From an uncultured Clostridia bacterium (lineage in GTDB: Bacteria; Bacillota; Clostridia; Christensenellales; Borkfalkiaceae): a DNA stretch of 48,174 nt. Below, one piece after another: positions 41,253 to 48,174 of this stretch. The stretch covers positions 1 through 48,174 of the forward strand of contig CANQOX010000004.1 in NCBI GenBank assembly GCA_947625595.1. The letters are read 5' to 3'. The first letter of the stretch is position 1; each line of letters begins with the position of its first letter. Made by a program: the position numbers and the translations under genes. Below the pieces are notes generated by a model, which made no database searches, had not been told where the DNA came from, and saw only the letters and a program-made list of their open reading frames with translations.

Positions 41253-44200
41253 ATGAAAAATTTTAAGAAAAAATTGCTCCGCATGCTCTCTGCAGCGCTC
41301 GGCGCCGTCATGCTCATGACGCCCGTGCTCACTGCCTGCGGCGGTGGGACGGAGCCAGACCCCGTGCCGCCGAGCGGGGACCAGGAGAAGGAAGAACCCA
41401 TAACGCCGCCTGTTCCCGAGACGCCTTGGGAGGATTTCGTCGAGCCCGAAAAGGAGCCCGCAAAGGAATATGACATCTCTCCCGCCGTTACAAGCGAGGT
41501 GAGGACGATGTTCACGCTCCCCGCGATCGAAGTGGAGAAGACGGGCATTTACGAGGTACATTTCAAATTCACGACGGAAGCGGCAAACATGTATCTCACC
41601 GTCAGCACCAGCCAACAGCCCATTGCGAAGACGGGCAACATGGGGTTCGACTCCAATGTCGATGAGGACGGCTATGTCGATTACCCTTGGTTTGTTTATC
41701 TCGAAGAAGGGGAAAACAATCTCACCGTCCAGCCCTCGCAGGTGGGCACATTCACGGGGTATAAACTGGAGTTCGTAAAGCCGATCGATACGGTCGCCCT
41801 TGCAACGACGCCCTCCGACTATATCGAGGGTCAGTCATGGGGCGCTCTTTGGCAGCCGACGGGCGGCGGAGAAGATTACTTTTTCCGTGACGTCGATCTT
41901 ACACTTGAGATCGCAGAGGAGGGCTTCTATGACTTCTCCTACTTTGCAACGAGCATCAACATCGGCGAGTTCTATCTCACGATCACCGATGCGAACGGCC
42001 TCGTGACGGAGACATGCTCCAATTTCCTCACGGGATATGAATATTACTATCCCACGGAATGGCAGATGCACGTCCTGTTCGGCGAGCACATCTATAAGAC
42101 CGCGGAGCCGCACACAAAGCCGAGTGTCACGGACAACTATCTCTTCTATCTGAAAGAGGGGACGTATTCCCTTCATCTCTCCGCGCCGCACCTTTCCACC
42201 TACTGCACGCTCATCTTCGGCGGGGCGATCTTCGGAACAAAGATCGGAGTGCCCTGTGAACACGACTATCAGAAGACGGGTTCGCGCGAAGCTACTTGCT
42301 ACAGCGACGGCGGCGACATCTTCACCTGCTCGGTTTGCGGCGTCAAATATCTCGACATCAAGGAGGAGGGCGGCCACACCTATGAGAACGAGACTTTCGA
42401 AAACAATGTCTCCCATAGCTGTACGCGTTGCGGCCTCACCGAGATCAAGTGGGATGGCATTGTGTCCGAACAGACAGCTTCCCCGACGCAAAATCCGAAT
42501 TACACGAACTACGAAAAGGCGACTTTCCGGGTCAATGTCCCCAAGGCGGGCATTTACAGGGTAAATTTTGCCTACACCGCAAAGAACGGGGAGGAGGCGG
42601 CCGTTGTCAAGAACGCCGCACTCATCAACGTCACAGAGGACAAGGGGCTCTCGGCCGTGCAGGCATTCAACCATTTCAGCCCCGAAAATGACGGTACGGT
42701 CGCCGCAGGCTATACGGGCGGCGGAAGCTATGCGAGCCAATATCTCGAAGTATACCTTGCCGCAGGCGACAACACCCTCGAACTTCATACCCCTGAAGTT
42801 TGCCGTGTGACGCTCACGGGCGCGAGATTTGAACTCTACAAAACCGTCGACATTCTCGGCGTGACGACGGGCGGGGAACAGCTCGACCATACCCAGCTCA
42901 ACTATTGCTTCGGCACCTATACGGAGAACGATCAGGGACAGCTGAATGTCCGCCACGGCCTCGGCATCATGAATACGATGCTCGCCGACAATGGGACCGT
43001 TTACACCGCGACAACGACGTTGCATGTCGAGGAGAGCGGGTGGTACGACATCGGCTACTTCGTCTTCGGGTTCAACGGAGCCAAGCTCTATCTGACGCTC
43101 ACGAAGGGCGGCGACACGATCGAAATGCACACCGAAGCCAATGTGCCCGGGACCTGGAACACCGACGTCGGCCAACCCATGATCTACGACAATAAACTTT
43201 CCGTATTTGCCGACGATCAGAATCTCGGCAGCTACGTCTATCTCACGGAGGGCGACTGGACGGTTTCCGCCAAGGGAAGCCCGCAGGGGAATGGGCCCAA
43301 CCTCTACTTCGGTAACGCCGTCTTTGCGACGCGCGCGACGGATAAGGAAGAATGCACACATGCGTATGTCTCCATGCAGACCGTGGACGCGACATGCGTC
43401 AACGATGGCTATACGGCGCAGTACTGTAAATTCTGCGGGGTCACGAACCGTGTGACGATCCCCGCAAAGGGCCACAGCTATAGGGACCAGACGCCCGTTG
43501 CAGGCACCTCCTACTCCTGTACCGATTGCGGCGTGACGGAAGCCAAATATGAGGGCATTTCCTCTACGACGACCGCTTCCACAACGGGAGAGTCGCACTA
43601 CACGAATTACGAGAAGACGACGTTCGAAGTCACCGTTGCCAAGAGCGGCATCTACAAGGTGTATTTCGCCTATGATGCAACGAATGACGGCGCAGTGAGC
43701 AAGAACGCGGGTCTCTTCAACGTGACAGCTGACAAGGGCTATGAAAAGGTGCAGGCGTTCCATCACTTCCTTGCGACGGACGACGAGAAGATCCCCTATG
43801 GGTTCAAGGACGAAGGGAAGGGCTACGCTTCCCAGGATATCGAGGTCTATCTCGATGCGGGCAAGAACACGCTCGCGCTCCATACGCCCGACACTTGTCA
43901 GATCTCCCTCAAGGGTGTCTATCTCGAGCTCGAAGCAGAAGTGACCGCCGTTGCGACCACCACGGGCGGATTTGAGAAGGATGACACTTGCCTCGATTAC
44001 GTCTTCGGTACCTATACCGACGGTAGCGTTCGCCACGGCCTCGGCGTAATGAACACGATGCTTTCCAACAATGGCACGATCTATACGGCGACGGGAACGC
44101 TGAAGATCGCAGCGGACGGGTGGTACGATCTCGGCTACTTCGTCTTCGGCTTCAATGGCGCGAAGCTGTATGTGACGCTCACCAAGGAAGGCGACACCAT

Positions 44201-45512
44201 AGAGATGCACACGGAAGCAAACGTGCCTGGAGGCTGGGACACCGAACACGGCCAGCCGATGATCTTCCAGCAGAAACTCTCCGTATTCCACGGCGATGAG
44301 AAGGTCGGTGACCGCGTCTATCTCACGGCGGGCGACTGGACAGTCTCCGTCAAGGGCAACACGACGGGCGATCAAAATAAGCCCAATCTCTACTTCGGCA
44401 ATGCCATTTTCGCGACGAAGATCGAGGCGGAGAACTGCGCGCACATCTTTACTCCCGTGGACGAGAGGGCGGCGACCTGCACGCAGAGCGGCCAAAGCGG
44501 GACCTACTGCGCCCAGTGCGGCACTTCGCGCGTCACGATCACCCCTGCAACGGGTCACAGCTACAAGGCGGAAAGTTTTGCGGAAAATGGATCCCATACT
44601 TGCACCGTGTGCGGAACGACCGAGACGAAACACAATATTGCCGCGGTGAGGACTGCATCCGAAACAGGCGACTCAAAGTATACCCACTACTACAAAACGA
44701 CCTTTACGATCACTCTGCCTCAGGACGCGAAGAGCGGCATCTACCGCGTGCAATTCGCCTTCACGGCGGGAGGAGATGCCTATTGCAAGAACGCGATTCT
44801 GCTCAATGTGACGGAAGGGAAGAATTTCTCCACGGTCCAATCCTATAACCACTTCAGCGCGGTGAACGACGGCGCTCTCAAAGCGGGCTATAGCGGCGGC
44901 GATGATTACTCGAGCGGATATCTGCAGGTGTATATGACGGCGGGCGCGAATACGCTTGAGCTCCGCACGCCCGATACCTTCCCCCTCACGCTCAAAGGGA
45001 GCATTGCCACCCTTGAGAAGGCGACGGACGCTTTCTGCGTCACGACGGGCGGCGAGCAGATCGACCATACCCGCCTCGATTATGGGTTTGGCACGAAGAA
45101 AGACAACGGGAATTATGGACTTGGGCTCAAGAACACGCGCCTTGCGGACGGTGGGAAGTACCACACGGCAACGGGCACGCTCGAGATCTCGAAGAGCGGC
45201 ACATACGAGCTTTCCTATCTCGGCACAGGATTCAACAATGCAGCCGTTGTCGTAACGCTCACAAAGGGTGAGGAAACGATCGAACTGCGCACAGAAAATC
45301 TCAATCTCGACTGGAATACGATCGTGGCCGAAGGGCAGACGATGCTTCTCCGCGGCGGACTCGCGGTCTATCAGAACGGGGAGAGGACTTCCGAGAGCGT
45401 CGTGCTCTCCGAGGGCCAATGGACTGTTTCTGTGACCGTTGCGAAAGTGGAATCAGCGAACCCGCCGAACCTCTACTTCGGCAACGCGATTTTCGCGAGC
45501 ATTGCCGATTAA
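41253..45512 (+). CDS. 1419-aa lipoprotein of four ~360-aa modules with Cys/His linkers
   Basis: A large lipoprotein (lipobox LTAC, Cys29; Pro-rich linker to about 70). It consists of four modules: about 75-333, 334-698, 699-1058 and 1059-1419. Each ends in a NLYFGNAxFA-type strand (the first reads LIFGGAIFGT). Modules 2 to 4 begin with a Cys/His linker: CxH, ATC, CxxCG, GHxY, CxxCG. Each then has two beta-sandwich halves with GxYxVxFAY and TLELHTP motifs, resembling galactose-binding-like folds. Modules 2 and 3 are most alike (GYFVFGFNGAKLYLTLTK). No catalytic residues recognised. AGGAGG at 41241-41246 fixes the start, 12 bp after the beta-helix gene. Probably a surface glycan-binding or scaffold protein. 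Confidence 0.8.
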   Translation: MKNFKKKLLRMLSAALGAVMLMTPVLTACGGGTEPDPVPPSGDQEKEEPITPPVPETPWEDFVEPEKEPAKEYDISPAVTSEVRTMFTLPAIEVEKTGIYEVHFKFTTEAANMYLTVSTSQQPIAKTGNMGFDSNVDEDGYVDYPWFVYLEEGENNLTVQPSQVGTFTGYKLEFVKPIDTVALATTPSDYIEGQSWGALWQPTGGGEDYFFRDVDLTLEIAEEGFYDFSYFATSINIGEFYLTITDANGLVTETCSNFLTGYEYYYPTEWQMHVLFGEHIYKTAEPHTKPSVTDNYLFYLKEGTYSLHLSAPHLSTYCTLIFGGAIFGTKIGVPCEHDYQKTGSREATCYSDGGDIFTCSVCGVKYLDIKEEGGHTYENETFENNVSHSCTRCGLTEIKWDGIVSEQTASPTQNPNYTNYEKATFRVNVPKAGIYRVNFAYTAKNGEEAAVVKNAALINVTEDKGLSAVQAFNHFSPENDGTVAAGYTGGGSYASQYLEVYLAAGDNTLELHTPEVCRVTLTGARFELYKTVDILGVTTGGEQLDHTQLNYCFGTYTENDQGQLNVRHGLGIMNTMLADNGTVYTATTTLHVEESGWYDIGYFVFGFNGAKLYLTLTKGGDTIEMHTEANVPGTWNTDVGQPMIYDNKLSVFADDQNLGSYVYLTEGDWTVSAKGSPQGNGPNLYFGNAVFATRATDKEECTHAYVSMQTVDATCVNDGYTAQYCKFCGVTNRVTIPAKGHSYRDQTPVAGTSYSCTDCGVTEAKYEGISSTTTASTTGESHYTNYEKTTFEVTVAKSGIYKVYFAYDATNDGAVSKNAGLFNVTADKGYEKVQAFHHFLATDDEKIPYGFKDEGKGYASQDIEVYLDAGKNTLALHTPDTCQISLKGVYLELEAEVTAVATTTGGFEKDDTCLDYVFGTYTDGSVRHGLGVMNTMLSNNGTIYTATGTLKIAADGWYDLGYFVFGFNGAKLYVTLTKEGDTIEMHTEANVPGGWDTEHGQPMIFQQKLSVFHGDEKVGDRVYLTAGDWTVSVKGNTTGDQNKPNLYFGNAIFATKIEAENCAHIFTPVDERAATCTQSGQSGTYCAQCGTSRVTITPATGHSYKAESFAENGSHTCTVCGTTETKHNIAAVRTASETGDSKYTHYYKTTFTITLPQDAKSGIYRVQFAFTAGGDAYCKNAILLNVTEGKNFSTVQSYNHFSAVNDGALKAGYSGGDDYSSGYLQVYMTAGANTLELRTPDTFPLTLKGSIATLEKATDAFCVTTGGEQIDHTRLDYGFGTKKDNGNYGLGLKNTRLADGGKYHTATGTLEISKSGTYELSYLGTGFNNAAVVVTLTKGEETIELRTENLNLDWNTIVAEGQTMLLRGGLAVYQNGERTSESVVLSEGQWTVSVTVAKVESANPPNLYFGNAIFASIAD

Positions 45513-45630
45513 ACCAGCTCACTCACTCTCATTTTCCTCCCTCGGCGAGGGGACGGGGTCTTCGCAAATTGAACATCTCGTCCCCAAGCCGAACATTCCG
45601 AAAAAAATTTATAAAAAATAGAGGTATTCA
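45513..45630 (+). other. Gap before the CBM9-like gene, with weak pairing
   Basis: A 118-bp gap containing GGGGACG (near 45550) and CGTCCCC (near 45577), which could pair across a long loop. No clear promoter or T-tract, so read-through from the upstream operon is the simplest reading. Confidence 0.45.
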
Positions 45631-47217
45631 ATGAAAACAAAACTCAAACAATTTGCAGCGCTGTTTCTCTCCGTGCTTTTGGTGCTCGCCATGGTCTTCT
45701 CCGTGGCGGCCTGCAATGGCGGCGGCAACGGCCCCGACGACAGCGGAAACAAGGGCCCCACTGAACAGAATCCGCCCGACGATACGGGCGATGAAAAGGA
45801 TTCCTTCACTGTGACGTTCCATTACGGGTTCGATGCGGGCGACTTTGATGCGGCGACGGGCACGGTCAAAAAGTACAAGTCCGAACTCAAGCGCGAGACG
45901 AAGGGGAAGAAAGTCACGCTCGCGAGCGCGGCGCTCAAACTCTTCGAAGTGGAAGGCTATGAAGTTTCGGGCTACAGCACGACGGATTGGCAAAAGGACG
46001 GCATCGCCGCCGACATGGACGTCAACGTCCTCTATACGCCCCTCGAGACGGTCAATGTCACCTTCAAGAATGCGGACGGTTCCGTCATCAAGACGGCTAC
46101 AGGCTATAAGGGACGCGCGCTCGCTCTTTCGGAATATCCCGATACAGAGGACCCCGTCTTTATCATCTCGTCCGAGCGTTTCAACGAGATGACTGCCGCC
46201 GAGCAGTCCGACTACACCGATTACGAAGCCGCGGGTTCTTCGCTGACGGGCTATAAAATGCTCAAAGCCGACGCGGCGCGGATAAATTCTGCGGCCGTCG
46301 TTCCCGTCGGGAAGTACTTCAAGAGCTGGGAGGGGATGCAGACGACTCCCACGGCCGATTGCACAGTGACTGCTGCGCTCGGCGACGGCGACGCCGTGAT
46401 GCCCAAAACCGCCGCTATCACTGTGGACGGTGTGAAGGATGCGGCCTATGAACAGGTGGATTCCCTCGTCCACGTTGTCGTGTATTCCTCGGTGACCAAC
46501 GACAAGATGAAGGATTACACGAACGACGACGCAGGTTGGAAGAAGGCGGCAACGCGGCAGGGCGGCACGAATGCGGCCGATGCAAAGATCTACGCCGCAT
46601 ATGATGGCGATTGGCTGTACTTCTATTTCGAGATCACCGACGAACGCGTGCTGAATCTCGGGAAGAAGTTCAATGAGCAGATCGCAAATCCCTGGCAGCA
46701 GGACGGGATCGAGTTCTATTATGCGTTCGGGACGGCCACCTGTCGGCTTCAGGTCGACGCGCTCGGCTACCATATCGACGCGGGGGACTATACGAACAGC
46801 AGCGCCTATCAGGACAAGGTGCAGTATGCGACGTCTTTGACGGGAGTGGATATTGCCAGCGTCAAGAAAGGCGAAGGCATGATCGAAGCGACGGGAGCGA
46901 CGGGCTACAATATCGAGATCGCGATCCCCGCTTACAAGGAACCCGAAAAGGGAGCGACGCCGAGCGACACGATCGGCGGAGCGGGATGGGGCGAGAAAGT
47001 CGGCATCGGCGATATGATGTATTTCGCGCTCCAACTCAACAATATCGATGCGCTTCCCGTAGAGAGGGCTTACGATCAGGCGATCAGCGAAAACTCGGCC
47101 AATCTTTACGCCTATATGAACAGTATCGAAACCGCCTCCTTCAACGCCGTGGCATTCGGATCCCAGTTCCATGATTTCGTGGATATCGGTTATGCAAAAC
47201 GCTACGTCCTCGGTTGA
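45631..47217 (+). CDS. Lipoprotein with a C-terminal CBM9-like domain
   Basis: A 528-aa lipoprotein (lipobox VAAC, Cys28) with a Gly/Asp/Pro linker. A middle part (about 55-250) has repeated beta-rich segments with VTFHYGFD and VNVTFKNADGSVIKT, resembling InlB-type or Ig-like repeats. The C-terminal domain (about 262-515) resembles CBM9/DOMON-like modules: ITVDGVKDAAYEQ; AKIYAAYDGDWLYFYFEITD; QQDGIEFYYAFG. CBM9 binds sugar ends through aromatic residues, and several Trp/Tyr are present. GAGG at 45621-45624 precedes the ATG by 6 nt. Last gene of the operon, closed by a strong terminator. Confidence 0.8.
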   Translation: MKTKLKQFAALFLSVLLVLAMVFSVAACNGGGNGPDDSGNKGPTEQNPPDDTGDEKDSFTVTFHYGFDAGDFDAATGTVKKYKSELKRETKGKKVTLASAALKLFEVEGYEVSGYSTTDWQKDGIAADMDVNVLYTPLETVNVTFKNADGSVIKTATGYKGRALALSEYPDTEDPVFIISSERFNEMTAAEQSDYTDYEAAGSSLTGYKMLKADAARINSAAVVPVGKYFKSWEGMQTTPTADCTVTAALGDGDAVMPKTAAITVDGVKDAAYEQVDSLVHVVVYSSVTNDKMKDYTNDDAGWKKAATRQGGTNAADAKIYAAYDGDWLYFYFEITDERVLNLGKKFNEQIANPWQQDGIEFYYAFGTATCRLQVDALGYHIDAGDYTNSSAYQDKVQYATSLTGVDIASVKKGEGMIEATGATGYNIEIAIPAYKEPEKGATPSDTIGGAGWGEKVGIGDMMYFALQLNNIDALPVERAYDQAISENSANLYAYMNSIETASFNAVAFGSQFHDFVDIGYAKRYVLG

Positions 47218-47234
47218 TTGTTATAAGTGAAAAT

Positions 47235-47270
47235 GCGGCCCGCAGATCATTCTGCGGGCCGCTATTTTAT
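47235..47270 (+). terminator. Rho-independent terminator of the GH3/lipoprotein operon
   Basis: GCGGCCCGCAGA (47235-47246), TCAT loop, TCTGCGGGCCGC (47251-47262), then TATTTTATT. A perfect 12-bp stem. Confidence 0.92.
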
Positions 47271-47288
47271 TGCAGCTTTAGCGAAAAT

Positions 47289-47878
47289 AAACCCCCAGTT
47301 CTACTGGGGGAAGTAAAAATACTTTAGTAAATAAAAACCTCGTGATATAATGGAGTGAAGGTTTGGCGACCGCATCACTATCAAAAATATCAGGAGGTTT
47401 TTAACGAAATGAAGAATGAAGTAAGGCACACAGCACATTCGACGTACAGATGTGAGTATCATATCGTGTTTGCGCCGAAATATCGAAGGAAGGAGATATA
47501 CGGAAAGCTGAAGAAGGATATAGGAGAGATACTGCGGAAGCTCTGCAAAGAGAAGAATGTAGAAATCATCGAAGCAGAAGCATGTCCGGATCATATCCAT
47601 ATGCTGGTAAGCATACCACCGTACATCAGTATAGCACAATTCATGGGATTTCTCAAGGGAAAGAGCACACTAATGATCTTCGACCGACACGCAAATTTGA
47701 AATATAAGTACGGCGGGAGGAGTTTTTGGTGCAGAGGGTATTATGTAGACACAGTTGGGAAGAACGAGCGCATAATACAGGAGTACATCAAAAACCAGTT
47801 GGAAGAAGATAATATGCACGAGCAAATCAGCTTGAAAGAGTACATGGACCCGTTCACGGGTAGCAAGAATAAGTAGGC
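47289..47878 (+). mobile_element. IS200/IS605-type element (right boundary uncertain)
   Basis: The probable left end has a hairpin CCCCCAGT (47292-47299), TCT loop, ACTGGGGG (47303-47310), as IS200 left ends do, 99 bp before the tnpA gene. The sequence is more AT-rich than its neighbours. No tnpB follows. The right end is not certain: hairpins at 47908-47980 could belong to it or to the adjoining IS30 element, so the coordinates cover only the confident part. Confidence 0.7.
47409..47876 (+). CDS. tnpA: IS200/IS605 family transposase TnpA (Y1/HUH)
   Basis: A 155-aa single-strand DNA transposase. The HUH pair is His62/His64 in CPDHIHMLV, and the catalytic Tyr is probably Tyr126 in YIKNQ, fitting the Y-x3-Q motif with Gln130. 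The early segment YHIVFAPKYRRKEIYG is typical of the family. Length is normal and the frame intact, so it may be active. The start ATG 47409 has AGGAGG at 47392-47397 with 11-nt spacing; the longer frame from 47355 includes the binding site and is rejected. Codon use is more AT-rich than in the operon upstream. Confidence 0.93.
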   Translation: MKNEVRHTAHSTYRCEYHIVFAPKYRRKEIYGKLKKDIGEILRKLCKEKNVEIIEAEACPDHIHMLVSIPPYISIAQFMGFLKGKSTLMIFDRHANLKYKYGGRSFWCRGYYVDTVGKNERIIQEYIKNQLEEDNMHEQISLKEYMDPFTGSKNK

Positions 47879-47904
47879 AAAAAAAGACAGCCGCTTGAAG
47901 CGGC
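47879..47904 (-). terminator. Minus-strand terminator at the 3' side of the IS30 fragment
   Basis: GCCGCTT/AAGCGGC arms (47890-47904) are followed on the minus strand by TGTC and seven T (47879-47885). It would end transcripts coming leftward from the IS30 transposase and stops 2 bp short of the tnpA stop codon. Confidence 0.65.
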
Positions 47905-47907
47905 CGC

Positions 47908-47980
47908 CCGAAATAGTGATGCGATGCCAAATTTCGGTACCCGTTAACGGGTCAGCCGGCATCATCCCCTTTTAGGGGTG
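47908..47980. repeat. Highly structured junction between the IS200-type and IS30-type elements
   Basis: CCGAAAT (47908-47914) pairs with ATTTCGG (47931-47937). GATGCC (47923-47928) pairs with GGCATC (47958-47963) around the perfect palindrome ACCCGTTAACGGGT (47939-47952). CCCCTTTTAGGGG (47966-47978) forms a last hairpin. These may be the right end of the IS200-type element, the end of the IS30-type element, or both abutting. Confidence 0.55.
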
Positions 47981-47988
47981 GCGAATTG

Positions 47989-48174
47989 TCAAATGAAGTG
48001 CAACATATTTTCAAACAGAAGTTGTGGGGAAAGGAAGGAGAGGATTTTTTTGGGGCGGTTGTTGATGAGGTCTACATTGCGTTGAAGGGTTTTCGGGTTC
48101 ACCCTTGAGAGGCCTCTGCCTTTGGGGTAGAATTCTCGGAGAAGTCCGTTGCTGTTTTCAATGCTTCCCTTCTG
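47989..48174 (-). CDS. IS30-family transposase, C-terminal fragment cut by the window edge
   Basis: On the minus strand, 61 codons run open from the window edge to a TGA at 47989-47991. The peptide begins QKGSIENSNGLLREFYPKGR, and its later part contains LQRNVDLINNRPKKILSF. This matches the end of IS30-type DDE transposases, where the glutamate in KGSxEN is the third catalytic acidic residue and NNRPKK is a conserved C-terminal motif. The rest lies to the right of the window, so completeness cannot be judged. Confidence 0.88.
   Translation of the reverse strand, partial: QKGSIENSNGLLREFYPKGRGLSRVNPKTLQRNVDLINNRPKKILSFLSPQLLFENMLHFI

Noticed and set aside
41835-44633. Minus-strand frame of 932 codons inside the four-module lipoprotein gene
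   Set aside because: Shadow frame; its apparent internal repeats simply mirror the repeats of the real gene.

Overview
The window looks like a chromosomal stretch of a GC-rich Bacillota bacterium, most plausibly an uncultured gut or rumen Clostridia lineage. The grounds are strong AGGAGG-type ribosome binding sites, many lipobox lipoproteins, membrane-anchored surface proteins, a GHKL/LytTR two-component pair, a DUF3899-like membrane protein and sigma-A-like promoters. There is no rRNA, tRNA or universal marker gene, so the taxonomy is inference from style only.

Layout. (1) 1-1100: intergenic repeats, then a small XRE repressor (minus) divergent from a 69-aa protein (plus), with a perfect inverted repeat inside the intervening promoter. 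(2) 1078-2277 (minus): a PTS EIIC-type membrane protein. (3) 2355-2399: a possible 14-aa Cys-containing microORF. (4) 2646-11988: an oligopeptide-type ABC transporter operon, in the order binding lipoprotein, OppB-like and OppC-like permeases, OppD-like and OppF-like ATPases, DUF3899-like membrane protein. OppC, OppD and OppF carry large extra domains, and the OppD tail has lost its usual cysteines. (5) 12130-17510: an Ig-like/carbohydrate-binding lipoprotein and a GH3 enzyme with reversed domain order and a membrane helix at each end. (6) 17548-23533: a 1930-aa M60 (enhancin/mucinase-like) metallopeptidase with PA14-like, F5/8C-like, BspA-like and Cys/His repeat modules. (7) 23618-27221: a lipoprotein with long Cys/His repeats followed by leucine-rich repeats. 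(8) 27222-27930: an island of dispersed repeats. (9) 28041-33744: a 1637-aa beta-helix surface protein with C-terminal helical repeats, followed by a membrane protein with an unnamed domain. (10) 33834-36081: a LytTR response regulator and GHKL sensor kinase. (11) 36191-47270: an apparent operon of a second reversed GH3 enzyme and three lipoproteins (beta-helix, four-module repeat protein, CBM9-like). (12) 47289-48174: an IS200/IS605-type TnpA next to the 3' end of an IS30-family transposase running off the window.

How the parts may work together (inference). The centre of the window reads as a cell-surface glycan and glycoprotein foraging locus. An M60 protease would cut glycoproteins. Two membrane-tethered GH3 enzymes and beta-helix proteins would trim sugars. 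Lipoproteins with carbohydrate-binding and Cys/His modules would hold substrate or matrix. An enlarged Opp transporter could take up the peptides or another ligand. The LytTR regulator probably controls itself and the second GH3 operon: a nearly identical 16-base element (15 of 16 bases the same), each paired with a second half-site exactly 21 bp away, lies upstream of both. The most unusual features are the Cys/His module shared by three otherwise unrelated surface proteins, the enlarged Opp ATPases, and the pair of doubly anchored, domain-reversed GH3 enzymes under different promoters.
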